64,000 nucleotides of DNA from Motacilla alba alba (lineage: Eukaryota > Chordata > Aves > Passeriformes > Motacillidae), in assembly GCF_015832195.1 (NCBI RefSeq), contig NC_052021.1, positions 27,616,786 to 27,680,785 on the forward strand. Direction: 5' to 3'. The notes under the pieces were generated by a model that ran no database searches, was not told the DNA's origin, and was given only the letters and a program-made list of their open reading frames with translations. Below, one piece after another: positions 21,906 to 34,490 of the stretch; positions within the stretch are counted from its first letter, which is position 1; every line of letters begins with the position of its first letter. Both the position numbers and the translations under genes were made by a program.

Positions 21906-23611
21906 ATTTTTGTTTGCTAACTTGCTCATTGCCAAGGGTGGTGTGTTGTTTATGTTCCTGTTCTTTCAAGCCAATTTATGCTTAGTAGAGCATCCTTGGA
22001 ATTGAAACATCCCCTTCCTCTTTACCCCACCCACTTATTTTTGTCTGTTCTCATCCTCTGGAGGATTCATGGGCTGGCAGCTTGTTGAAAACCTCAGTGT
22101 AACCAATGGGAATACTGGGCCTGGAGTGAGATTCGTAGAGGTCTGGTATTAGTAATAATCCATGGGTTTGCTGAGATACTTGGAGATGTAAACATTTTGT
22201 CTCCTGTTTTTTTTGTAAGCTAAATAAAATTAGGACTGTCTGGACCACTGCACCACAGCTCTGTGGTTCAAACAAAACAAACCCTCCCTCTGGACATGAA
22301 CCCCAAGATCCCATATATAACCAAGGATGTTAAAATAAATGCTATTATTAAGCAACAGTAGAATTTTCAGCTATTCTGGTGCTTTAAGATCTAGTGCTAT
22401 ACACATTAAAAAAAACTAAAACAAACAAAAACAAAAACAAAACAAGAAAAACCCAACAAAAACACACAGAGAAACCTTAAAATGCATGTCTTAGTATTGA
22501 GGTCCTTTTGCTGGTCAAATTCTAGAAATTCTTTCTTGTCTTTGCACGAAGTGGTAGATCGCATGAGAAACCTGGCCTGGGGTCCATTACTGTGTTTGTC
22601 AAGTTTCACTTTTGATAATTGAAACAAATGTAAAAAGTTACAGTTCAGGGAGGAATAGGCAGAAGAAAGTAGAAATGGCACTCAGCAAGCATCTGGGAGG
22701 GTACAAATGTCATTTCTCTTTGAAACAGCACACAACAGCATTCAGCACCTTTTACAGCAACCTACATCTCTACGGTGTCTGAAACCAGTGAGCTCTTTGA
22801 GCAGAAGAGCTTTGCCAGTGCTTTCATTGCTAACAATGTCCCCTGATGTCTAATGCAGGGGGAAAAAATATGCTCAAGTTTTTTTGACTCAGCCATCGTA
22901 GATGAATGTGTTCCCATCCTCCTGTAGCCTGTACACAAAAGGTGCAGCTGCCCCACACACATCTCCAAGGCAAACTGTGCACACAACTTCAGTGTCTTCT
23001 CACATATCAGCCAGAACTTTGGATTTAAGCACTTGGAAGATTGGGTAAAGCCTGCCCTGTACCTTTATCACAAGTTAAGCCCCCTGAAGATTTCAGTGTT
23101 TTTCATTTAGAAAGCTGCTAGAAGGGGTCGGGGGAGTTGCTTTTGACTCTGGGGGATCTAAACCCAATTAAACTATGCAAAAAGTACATTTCTGGAACCA
23201 TTTCGCTGTAAAAGTTTCAGTCAAGTTTTACTTGTTGAGTTTTTGGCTCATCCCTAAAGAGCCAAAAAAGGGGGAAATGTATTATTTTTTTTCCTCCTGG
23301 ATGGTGCACAGGCTGCCAGTTCATGCAAGCTGAATAATCATTGCTGGGTGTTAGGTCTCAGATTTTCTGATGATTTTAAAGCAAGGCAGGGGCAGCTGCA
23401 GTTGTTTTACACTGAGGAATTTCAAAGTATCATCATGTGCTTTTGCTTGTAGTTGAAGTGCTTAAAATATTCCTGTTCCTAAAGTAAGCTGAATTTACAC
23501 ACATTTATATGTATATATAAACAAACACATACTAAGGCTCTAAGTCTGCTGGGAAAAAAAAAAGTAGCAGTTGAAGCAGGAATACATCTAAGTTATTCTG
23601 GGAGACTATGA
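21906..23611. other. Non-coding stretch, nothing recognised apart from the tract at 22.4 kb
   Basis: Ordinary CpG-poor sequence. An AT microsatellite-like stretch (ATATGTATATATAAAC) lies near 23505-23522. Confidence 0.35.
22407..22468. repeat. A/C-rich low-complexity tract (CAAAAA units)
   Basis: Repeated ACAAA and CAAAAA units over about 60 bases, ending in ACACACAG. Confidence 0.9.
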
Positions 23612-23703
23612 ATGCATCAAAAAATAAATAAAACCTATAAAAAACCCCAAACCACAAACAAAACCAAAAAAAAAGAAAAGAAAAAAAGAAAAAATAAAAA
23701 TCA
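23612..23703. repeat. A-rich low-complexity tract
   Basis: AAATA, AACC and AAAAG units over about 90 bases. The plus-strand frame over it (Lys/Asn/Thr-rich) is a by-product of the repeat. Confidence 0.9.
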
Positions 23704-26700
23704 AACATTCTTAAGGACAGGAAGATATTTCATTGGATTTGCTCATTTGCATGTCAATGCCACAATGCCATGCCAGCTTGGAGCTGCTTCATAGCAGCAC
23801 TGGTGTCTGAGCCCAAGGGAACAATGCAAGAGGTCAGAGCAGCACATTTGCAGGTTCAGTGATTTCTTTTCAGCATGCTAGGGAAAACAAAACAGAAGTG
23901 GAGAGACAGGATCTGTATCCTACGTGGTGATTTGTCACTGACCTTTCAGGTCTCCAGCACAAGCATGGTGGCTGGTCTTCCTTTACACTGCACAACGTGG
24001 GGCAAGGAAAAACCCTGGAATTCCACTGTGGGCTCTGCTGCATCTTCCCAGTCAGCACAGCACCCATCTAGGAATGCTCTGACTATCAGCTTTTCTGTGC
24101 CTGAGCTGAAGGTCAGGGTGTCTTCAGCTGAAATAGGAGCAGTCAGCTTTAATTATTACTGTCAACTTCTCTAAAGCCTTGTATCTGGATGTTCCAGGGC
24201 ATTTTATGGATGTTAAGGGGTAAATTTGGCTCTGTTACACATATAGAGTTTTCTTAAAGGATGTTGTATTTGTGGCTCTGATTTGAAACAATTAATGAAG
24301 TTTCATGCTATCACATCAGCAAGGGCTCTTAGGAGGAGCCTCCAGTCCCTATGTGACATGGAAACTATACTGATTTGTGGGGTAAGAATAGGAAAAATAC
24401 TGAGTCTGAGGATGGGAAGGGTAAGCAAGCCTGGTAAGAAGCTCCTGCTTCAGTAGTTCACAGGTGAAGTATTCTACTGAAATTCTGGCTGAACCTTATT
24501 GGTATTACACAGAACTCCCTTATCTCTCCTTAGCACTTGCCACTGGTTCATGATCTCAGCCCTGAATTTTGTGGTTCACACTTTCAGGTGGTTATGGTTC
24601 CCTTCAGGCTTAACTCTGGACTACTGCCTTCATGAGACGGTTAAGAACGTAGAAGTTGCAGGTCCAGGACTCAATTTTCTTTGTGGAGCCAGCTCCAAGT
24701 TTTCTCACCATGCTTAAGATGACTGCTTAAACAAGTCCAGCTGCTGCCACATGATAAACACAAACACCTACTCTGGATTAGACCTCCTGCTACAGCTACA
24801 ACTGGTCTATTTTTTATTTTCTTAAATGCCTGGGAACTTATGCCACCATGCTGTAGTACCAAAGCAAGAACAAGAGACCTGTGGAGGCATCCAAAATCTC
24901 TAAACAAACTGAAAATAAATTCTGCAGCTGGAGGATACCAAGAGGAAATGGAAGAGCTGCCAATACATGCAGCATTTTTTTCAGCCTATCATTATGTGCC
25001 AATTTTAGCTTGACAACCACTACTGGCAGTGGCCAGAGACTGTGAGTGATTTTCATTAATTACCATTTCCCTGCCAATGTAGATAACCAGAACTTTCTTC
25101 CACCTCATTGATGTTCAATTTGACTTTTCTTTTTTTCTCAGTTACAAAACTTCCAATTATCTTTGGAAACAGGAACTTTCACCAGGCCTTAAGCCAGCAG
25201 ATTTTTTCCTGGATTGAAGTTGTGTCTCATTGATTTAAGTTCCATTTTACACTTGCTTGCACCTTCTTGGACACTGAATGCTGATCAGCTTTTCTGTAGT
25301 TTCAGCTGGTTTTAGCTGATGGTAAAACCTTCTCTTCTCTGCACTGGATTTTTTTTTTTCCCAGAAGACAATAAAACCCCCTCAAACTTTCTTTCCTTTG
25401 TCTTGGCCATGGGATAGGTGAGCAGAAACCTGTATTGAAAGGGAGCAAAAATATCCATTTGGGGAAGATCCCATTGTGTTAATAATGAAACAGAGATAGT
25501 GGGAGTAAACCAGCTAGAAAGCTGGTGAATATTGGTGTTAATCTTTCTCATGTTTTGTCATCACCTGCACAAATGGTGAACTTTACCTTCCATGCTCTAG
25601 CCACAATTATCAAAGTGTATGTAAGCAAGGGCTACAAGGAGAGGCAAAGTCATTTGGCTTTATAGAAGGTAATTTCTCCCTTACTGCTTCTGTCTTGCTT
25701 GTATTTTTAGAGGAGCAGGACCACAATGATGTTGATCCTTTGTCATTGGCAAGACTTTAATTATTTTGTTCATGAGCTAGCAAGTGATTTTGAAGGCTAC
25801 AGGGTTTAAGTTCAGATTTGCACTGGTATTCAGTGGTTAATTTTTTTTCTCCCTACATGGAATATTTAGACATGGTTGAACAAATAACAGATGAGCAAGT
25901 TTGAGAAAAGTGAAAGCTAATTTAAACCATTGATTCAAGACTGCTGGTATATTCAGAACAATTTTTCTAATGTTTCTGTTAACCTAAACAATTGTATCTC
26001 CAGCACAAAAAGCAAAAATGCTGGAGTTTTCCATAGCAATGTTCTCAGACACTCCATCACTTTCTGTGAAACCAAGTTAATAGTTTTCCTCTCTTTGAAA
26101 GATAACACCTGCTCTGCCCACAAACTTAAGGCTCACTTTCTGAAATATTCCCTGCAGTTCTGTCTTAGGCTCTGACTGAAAATACTCAATTCACTTTCTG
26201 TGTTAGCACAGATCACCCTGTGTTTCACACCTTTTGGCAGCCTGCCACTGAAATCAGAAAAGCGTTTAAAACCAAACTGGTCTATCTCAATGGTGGGCAG
26301 ACAGTGTTTAGAGAAAAGGGTTTTGATGGCAAAATAATGTTATTATCCAGCTTTCCATCAATTATTCTAAACATATCTAGATTCTTCATAAGTTCTAGAG
26401 AGTACCAGTGATCTCGTTTGATTTCTTCTCTTATCTTAATCATCTGGGCACTAGCATTTATGAAAAAAATCTTGAAGACTGGATATAGTAGAAATAAAAT
26501 TTTGAAAAGTAGTAACTTTGGCATGTTTCTCTTATGTCTCCTTTATGGTATTCAAGGCAGTTTTTCAGCTTTGATTTGGTTAACCTGCAGCTTTACCTTT
26601 CTAGTTTCTTATTAAATAAAATCTGATTCGTACAGGAAGCATTTATATCCAAGTCCTGACACCATGAAACATACATGTAAGCTCCTGATTAAGTTCCTAC

Positions 26701-28019
26701 CTGAGGAGATGCCCTCCTCAGGGCATTTTGTACCTGTTGAGATCCAAAATACTATTTCCATTCTCCTATTTCTGAATGAGAATCTGGCCACTCCTTCAGG
26801 TCATTTTTGTAGGCAGATTGAATCTTTGCTCTTATCCCTCCATCCTGAGGGACCTGAATCTTTGCTAATTCTACCTTGGGACCCTGAAGCACTTTGTTTT
26901 CTCTGTCCTTCAGGCTTCAAAGAAAATGAACTAGGCTTGATCTTGTAACTCATTGTCAACATTTCTGAAAATCTGTGAAGAACTCTGCTAATTGTGCTTA
27001 TGTGTTTGCATACCCATGATCATGTTCAGCTGTTTAGCTGAACTCTAGGAACTGTCAAGCCTCATTAACTAATCATATCTTTAGTGAAAAAATTGGGTCT
27101 GACATCTTCATGGACATAAATGCCCTCTAGTGACTGGTGATCACTGTAAAGTGCTGTACTTAGGATACAGCCTCTGTATTCTTTCTAAATATCTTGTATG
27201 TCTGTCTTGAAGAGTTACTTAGCTGGACTGTTGGCCACTTATGGTACTGGTCTGTTATGGGAAAATTCAATGAAGTTTTGGGTTTTTTGAGAAAAAAACT
27301 CATTCTTTATTCTTTAACTCCATGCTTAGACTGAAGGTATTATATGTGAGAAACCCCTTTGATACTGTGCCTGCTCAGCTTTTCCTTCTCTCCCTCTTTT
27401 TCAGATAACATGAGCAGATGATAGCTGTCACATTTCGCTGACAGCCCTCAGTGCCATGTTCTCCCCCAATATGCAGCAGCACATCTGCCACCAGTATTAC
27501 TGGGTCTAATTGTGCTTCTAATTGTGTTTTTCCACAACTGGAGTAACTTAATTCTCCTTAATGAGCAGGAGAACTGGGAACAGGAGGATTTGGTTCTGTT
27601 CCCAGCTCTTACTGTGAGATAACTTGTACAAGTAGAGCTTTAATATTTTTAACTTTTTTATTTTTTAAAGCTCTTGGATCCCTAATTCCTGGTTTCTGCT
27701 TCTGTTAGCTGGGGTTCAGAGATGCAAGGAGCAGTCTTGTAGAGAAAGTACAAGATGCCCATTGCCTTTGCTTTTTAGCAAGATGGTGCCAACCCCTCTG
27801 GAGAAGATGCTGCTGACTGACCCATGGATGGATGGGTCAGCTCCCAGTCCAAGCTCTCACCAGTGGAGACAAATCCCTTTGAAGCTGCACTTAACCAGAG
27901 CCTTGAATCTAGACCTCATCCAAGTTGTCATCAGACCAAGAGATGCCTTTCATCCACTTGACTGGGAGATACAGGTCTTGCCCACTGGCACAAGGTGTGA
28001 TGGCCACAAGTGACACAAT
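23704..28019. other. Long non-coding stretch, nothing recognised apart from one CTCF-like site
   Basis: More than 4 kb of AT-leaning, CpG-poor DNA with no gene, RNA, recognisable transposon or clear regulatory cluster. The 94-codon frame at 26664-26948 has no recognisable domain. Confidence 0.4.
27121..27136 (-). promoter_or_regulatory. CTCF-like site, reverse orientation
   Basis: TGCCCTCTAGTGACTG agrees with the reverse complement of the CTCF core (GCCCCCTGGTGGC) at most positions, with an A replacing the second-last G. It stands alone in AT-rich DNA. Confidence 0.3.
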
Positions 28020-28330
28020 TTCCACCCTGGAACCAGGCACCCTGACCACGCCGTGCCGGCCTCTGACCGCCCAGCTTGGACCTGCCGTGCTTCCTGCAAA
28101 CCCCCTCTCGTGTTCCAAGGTGGATTCCTGGAAGTCTTCCTTCCCTGTTCCCGGCCCATCCTTATCTTGCTGTGTGTGCAGGCTCCGTGCTGCTGGCAGC
28201 CCCGCCGTGCCCACGCTGCTGCTGCTGCTGCTGCTCTGCGTGCGAGCGCATCGCTGCCCGCGAGCGGCTGCTGGGCTGCATGCACTGACCCTGCGCGCTC
28301 TGGTCTGCGTTTTGTTCCTTTCAATGCTGC
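28020..28330. promoter_or_regulatory. Small CpG-rich patch with a (GCT)n run
   Basis: About twenty CpGs occur in 290 bp, far above the local background, and a (GCT)7 run lies at about 28215-28235. Several frames cross it on both strands. One of them, 27925-28371 on the plus strand, contains a leucine-rich stretch encoded by the repeat that resembles a signal peptide but lies internally. I do not recognise a gene. It may be a weak promoter, a decayed CpG island or a GC-rich exon. Confidence 0.4.
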
Positions 28331-30189
28331 TAATCCCCAAATCTTATGTAGGACGAATGCAGGACAGCTAAAGAATGATTCTTTTTTTGGCGAGAGAGCC
28401 CTGCAAAGCTCTACAGTCAGCATGTGAGTGTTATCTGGGGAGGGGGAAAAGCAGCTGATCTTGGCTGTGTCTCAGGGTGGCTGAAGGTTTCACATTAGTC
28501 TGGGCTGATTTGTTTGGAGCTCTTTGGCACTAGGGTGCCTGCAATATCTGCTATACAAACATATTCTGTGTGCTTTCATGCACATGTGTTATTTTCCATG
28601 TTGCTCTTAAAAGGATTTGCCATTGCTATTCATATTCCTGTCCCTTTTGGGTGTCATTACCTTCTGCCATGATAATTAAACCAAAAAGGGGGAGGGAGAA
28701 AATAACCATACAAATAAAAACTACAGACTAGTCATATTTGACAAAGGCATCAATGTTAAAACAGAGGTTTTTGATACCATGACTGCTTCATTGTTATGCC
28801 TAGCTAAGGGAAAATGCAACTGATGTTGTGTTTTTTAGTGATTAAGTGGTTAATGATTTAATGAACTAAAAAAAATCTCATTTGTTGCATCCCTTGGACT
28901 CAGAAAAAACCTCAAAGAGCTGATTTTCTGTGTACCTCAGTCCAATATTGCTACCTGCTGGGATATGAACACAATCTCTAAATAAATTGCAAGTGGCCTT
29001 GGGCAAATGGAAGAGTTTCGCTTTGATCTTGCTAGAGAGAATGAACTCAAATGTTCAATCAATCAAATTCATAACTTCTAGCTACAATCGGCCTGACAAC
29101 AGCCTATTATTTATTTTTAAAATCATATATTTCATTATTGCAAAACACACAGTCTCTCGTGGGGGGAAAAGCCTAAATTATTGATAAACCTTGTATGTGA
29201 CTGAGTTTGTTGGTTTTGACATGCTTGTCACTAACTATTGTCAGGAAGAATTTACTAAGATGTTTAGTCTGAAAAGTTGGCCAGGAATGTGTGTTGTGCC
29301 ACATTTAAACTGGGTAGAGAAAACTTTAATAGCTGCTTTCTTCTTGAATTCCTAGTTGGTAAAGACAGCTGAAGGCAGACTGGGCTTTCTAGTGTGAAAA
29401 CAATGCGTTAGAACAAGCGCCCTTTGTTTTAATTGCTGCAAACCAGATGATTCAGGCTCTGAAATTATCCATGAGTTGGGGATATGAAACTTTTACTTGA
29501 TTTGTGTGTTTCTGGAAATAGCAATTCTCAGTCTGCAGAATATTTTATGTGCACAGAAAAAGGAGAACAATTAACCCCACACCTCAAGAGTCTGTTTTCA
29601 CTAGTGTTTGCCAAAAGCATCTGAGGAGTGGGTAAGGGAAGAGGATATGAGGGAAATCTGTAGGGACAGTCATCCTATTATACAAAAGGATTTATGGAGA
29701 TTTTGTAATGACTAGTTTCTCCAGCCCAGCTGGAGTTTGTGAGGACACTGTGCAGACACCTGGATGCAGCTCCCACATCCCACAGGGGACCCCATGACTG
29801 ACCTGTCACTATGTGCATGATACTGGGTAGAGTTTTGTAGGAGAATCACCACCTCTTCCCTCCCCACTGCTATTTATGTAACCCTTATGGGCCTTACATG
29901 TCTGTAAATAACTACTAATACTTCCTTCTTGCTGATGCAACTCTGGAGCGGATCAAGGGACACCTCTGATTCATGAGTATCATATAACCAAAAATCTGCA
30001 GAATTATTTAAAATGCTAATATATCACACAGTCCTAGGGTTTGACAGAGAATTCTGAAGATAATTTTAATGGGAAGGTGATCGTATTACAAAATCAAAGT
30101 GATTGAAATATAACTTGCTTTTCTTCTAAATTCTGGCTCTCTCTGCAGAGTCTAAATAAGTCATTTTATTTCAGCTTAGTATAACACTG
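28331..30189. other. Non-coding stretch, nothing recognised
   Basis: AT-rich and free of convincing frames. TTAAACCAAAAAGGGGGAGGG near 28677-28697 and TTAAGTGGTTAATGATTTAATG near 28842-28863 are the only locally dense motif groups. Confidence 0.4.
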
Positions 30190-30260
30190 ATTTTTTTTTT
30201 GTTTGGTTGGGGTTTTTTTGGTTTTGGTTTTGTTGTTGTTTTTTTGGTTTTTTGTTTTGA
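30190..30260. repeat. T/G-rich low-complexity tract (TTTTGG units)
   Basis: T-runs separated by GG and GTTG units over 70 bases. It is the reverse-complement type of the A/C-rich tracts. Confidence 0.95.
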
Positions 30261-33200
30261 CATGGCTTGATTCAAAATGAAATATTTCAGGTCACCAAAA
30301 GAAGAAAAACTAAATGTTGTCATAATCCCTAGAATGTTCTTTTAGTAAGATATTGAAATTATCATGTTAGTACTTCTGGCTGGACTTGCTCCCAAACAAT
30401 TTGTTCCATGAACTTTTGGATGATATTTCATCATTTTCTATTGACTTCACAACAGTGGAGTATCCCATGGGTTACAAGTTCCATGAGAAGGTAGTGGAAA
30501 AGCTGAGCAAGAGGACTGATTGAACCAAACTTTAACAATCTGACAGCTGTGAATATCACCCAAGGTCTTCCAGGATGCCTCTGCAGACCCTGCAAGGAGG
30601 GGCCCTTCCAGGGGATGGTTTGGTGTGCTGAAGCAGTTGAACATGGACAACCTTTCTCCACAGGAATGGAGGTTACTATTATGAAGTACTATTATAAAGT
30701 ACTATTTGCATTTTTGACAGCTTTCCTTGTTTCCTCGTTTTAGCTGCCACTGTTTCATGGTTTGTCAGAAGCCACAGTGCAAAAAATTTCCAAACCTTTC
30801 CAGGTCCCTCTGTTCAGATGTGTCAGAAACAGCACCATAGGAGCAACAGGCAGCTCCAATAAATCTTAGGGGCTTTGGGATCTTCCCTTCCTGGTGCTTG
30901 CTTGGCAACTCTGAGCATGAACTCACACCATTTGCCTGGTCTATGTCACATATGGCAGTCCTATTTGCACCTAGGCTTGGGTCCAGACTGTGGATGTCTT
31001 TTAAGCCCCATACCAATTCACACTTGTTGCAAAGCCTGGAAAATTAAGCCTTTCTTTAGGCTTTACTCCTGTGGCATCATTGCACCGTGTAATTATAGAG
31101 ACTGTAATGTTATTTTATTATGAAGGTTTAGCAAGATGAGCAGTTTGGGACACACTTAATGCCTAACATGCAGTTCAACTTGGCTTTGATTTCCGTTATG
31201 AGATTTATTATCACAGGGAATACATACTTCACTTGACTCTGCTGTGTGCCTGTCTAAGCTGCTACAGTAGACTTTTTAAAACTAGAAAGATTCATTTGTT
31301 CTTTTTAATGTCTGGGACTAAACTTTTGCATGGAAGGAATGTGTTGCCTAAATATAATGTGATCCTTCCAGGTATATAGTGGGATAGAATAATTTGCTTT
31401 ATATCTGTTTTTGTCTGAGAAGTATTTCAAAGATCTTTCCTGCCCAGGTTTCCATAGGGCTCTAAGCGACTGTTGTCTGTTTTCAGAAGTTCACAGGTCT
31501 ATCAAAATGTACAAATCATATCTCTTCCCTCTTAGCACACACAGGCTCAGATCGTTGTGGGGAGACAGTGCCAGCGTTGTGTACTTTGCCAGATGCTTAG
31601 CTGCTGTGATAATGAGGGTTATTAAGGGAACAGGGATATTAGCTGCTGCAATCCATGATAGTGGGGGACTGTGCCTGATGACTCAGAAAGTCTCCTCAGC
31701 TGCTGTGTTCTTGTGTTTAAGGAAGGTGGTGTTTGTTACCTGCCAAGCAGCCTCTGATTTACAATCTCAAAGCACCGTGAAGTGTCAACACCAAATTAAT
31801 TTCTTTGTGTGTCGGTTGTGATCTCAGACAGTCCCTTCTGATTCATGGTGGTTATGGAAGAGTGGTAAATTCAACTCTGAGGTTGTTTTGGTTTTTTGGC
31901 TCAAGTGAACATCAGAGGAAATCCTTCCCTTTTTACTCAACTGTGCTATTGAGAAGAGCGGAGAAATGGCTCAGCTATGCAGCTGGAGTCAGTTGGAAGT
32001 GTTTTCAAAGCAAAAACAGCACTTGAAAACTGGATTGTCCTGTGATTTCTCTTAACCAGGTACATTTTGCTGTTAACTGTAATAATGTAATCCCAAGCAA
32101 GCCACATACCATCTGTTTATCAACTTATCCACTTGGAAATGAGCACACAGCAGGTAATTCTGCTGCTGTAGGTGGCTCAGCCATGATACCTCTGGGGACA
32201 ATAATTATCAATCACTTCTGTCTGAATTAAGATACCCTCTGCACCAGTTCACAACAAGAGCAGATGTTGAAAGTTAACCACACATGCCTGCACAGGGGAC
32301 CAGTAGAACAGGTTTGTCACATGGGACAGGATCCTGTTGCCATTTTGTGTGTCAGGAATTATTCATTGACTTCAGCAGCCACAGCATTTCAGCCATGGCT
32401 TGGAGTGCACGTAGAAAGGGTTTGTTTATGAAGAGTTTTGATAGCACAGCAATACCTGCTGCCTCCAGGTTTGGAGAATGAGACAGTTGGACATTTTTCT
32501 AGGGAACCTGTGGATGTTGCTGCCTCATCCTGTGTTGGTTTTCTTTCCCAGTCCAGTAATTTATCAGCATTTCATGACATTGAAACCTGGATTTCAAGGA
32601 CACATTTTGCCCAAGCAAGCAATTGTGTGCTTTATACTTACACCATATGTGGGCACTTCTGAAGGAACCAAAAGTGCCATCTGATCGTTTGCTTCTGGAT
32701 TTTGCATATGAGGCTCTCTATTTGCATATTGGCATGTTAATATACCAAAAATGACAACATTTTCTACTGAAAGTAGAAACCATATAGACAACCTGATGCT
32801 TTCTCCAAGTGAAAAGTGGAAGTGAGCAAATCAGGCAGTGTAGCATGGTTCAGTCCCTTGTCCTTGCTGTGAAAAATTTTCTGATCTAATTTCCTCAGGT
32901 TCATGGGATGCTGCTCATCTGCATCACATGCTTTATCAACATTTAATTATAGACAATTATGTGTTTCCTCAAAAACATAATTATTGGTGTATTTAATATC
33001 CACCCTTAGCCTGGCCACAATAAACTGGAGAAATAGAGCTTTATCCCTAAAGAGAAGCTGGTTTATTCTAGCAGTGTAGCTGTAATGGGACTCTGTGAAA
33101 CAACAAAGGGACAAAAATGAACCAAGAGGATGATAATCAGTACAGGCTGGAAGAAAGACCCATGTACCAGGCTTGGATGGCAGCTGGCCCAGGCTGGCAT

Positions 33201-34159
33201 AAAGCAGTGGGTGATTCAGGGTACCCAGGTTCCCAGCAGAGCTCCATCTACCCCTGCCTGTGACTGCATGGGCAGTGCTGAGCTCCAGACTCCACCTGCT
33301 CAGAGCATTTTCAGCTCTTGTCCACATTCTGGTTTTTGATACATACAAGAATTCAGGTGTGATATCTCAAGCTGGTCCATGAAGCTCCCCAGGAAATCTC
33401 ACTATGCAGTACCATTGCTGATGCTGGTGGGTTTCCCACTGTTAAGTGGAACACCTTGGGTTTTGCCATGTTGTGGTGCTGTTTGGAGGTGTCCTGCTCC
33501 CAGGGAGAGCAGCCTCTGAGCACAGATGTCCATCCTGATCCTGGCATTCTGCTTAGTGTCTATCCACCAGTTTTAGATTCCTGTATTGGTGGGGGGCTTC
33601 ATTTCACAGGAACAGTGGAAAAGATTTGACTCCATGACTGACTTTCCTAGAATGACACTGACAATTGTTGATGGCAAATTTCTGTTGGTGTCATTGTGTT
33701 ATTTTAGTTGAACTTCTTAAACCATAAAGTGCTTATATTCCCATTTTTATCCCTGTGGTAGCACAAACTGCAACTCATCTTCTGGATATAAGATGTGGTT
33801 ATCTATAAATGCATGGGAGAGAGTGGATTATGCAAATATGCTTATTACTCTGTTGTGGTGCTGGTGGTGGTTTGTTTGTGCTTTTTTTTTGTCTTTGGTT
33901 TATTTTTAATTTGAGCTCATTAACACTTGAGGCAATGTGCATTTTTCCTGAAATCTGAAGACAAAATCATAGGAAAAAGGATTGTTGCCACCTCTATTAT
34001 GCCTGGGCTGAGACATAAAAACAAAGAGGCTGCACATTGTTGACCAAGTCTCTCTTAAATCCCCCCAGCTCCCCCTATGTCAGTCCTTGTTTTCTCACTC
34101 TTGAGCTGAAAGTATCAACCAGGAGCAAACATACAATGTTTTTGTAGTTGTTTCCTTAG
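30261..34159. other. Long non-coding stretch, nothing recognised
   Basis: Nearly 4 kb with no feature I can name. The longest frame (31411-31821, 136 codons, plus strand) has no recognisable domain. A small internal duplication around AAGTACTATTAT lies near 30685-30710. Confidence 0.4.
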
Positions 34160-34490
34160 AAATTAGGCAGTTCTGCTACACCTTAATTGCACATGTGGCA
34201 GATCCCGTCATAAGTCATTCTGACAAAAAGGCCAGGGAACGTTAATATTTTTGTTTACAGTATGTTAAACAGATGTTTTTTTCAGTGTAGAGATAAGACT
34301 ACATTAAATATGATTTTATAAATAGAGGCTCTCACAGCTCAGCTCCTCTCGGGACTGCTCTGATTTGCTTGTTGGATGATTATAATGGGTTTTTAATTAC
34401 ACCTGTTAGCCAAGGTGTATATCAGAACTAAATTACAAAGCACCTTACAGTCAAGATTTTTCCAGTGTACAATGAAGCTGAAAAACACTT
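34160..34490. promoter_or_regulatory. Candidate conserved non-coding element
   Basis: The words GATCCCGTCATAAGTCATTC, AACGTTAATATTTTTG, TTTACAGTATGTTAAACAG, ATTAAATATGATTTTATAAA, GGATGATTATAATGG, TTTTTAATTACACC and CTAAATTACAAAGC are laid out over 320 bp with no frame and isolated CpGs. It includes the first copy of a dispersed 24-bp repeat. Confidence 0.4.
34362..34385. repeat. Dispersed 24-bp repeat, copy 1
   Basis: The 24 bases match 35644-35667 with a single mismatch. The shared core is TTGTTGGATGATTATAA. Sequence similarity does not extend outwards on either side. Confidence 0.85.
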
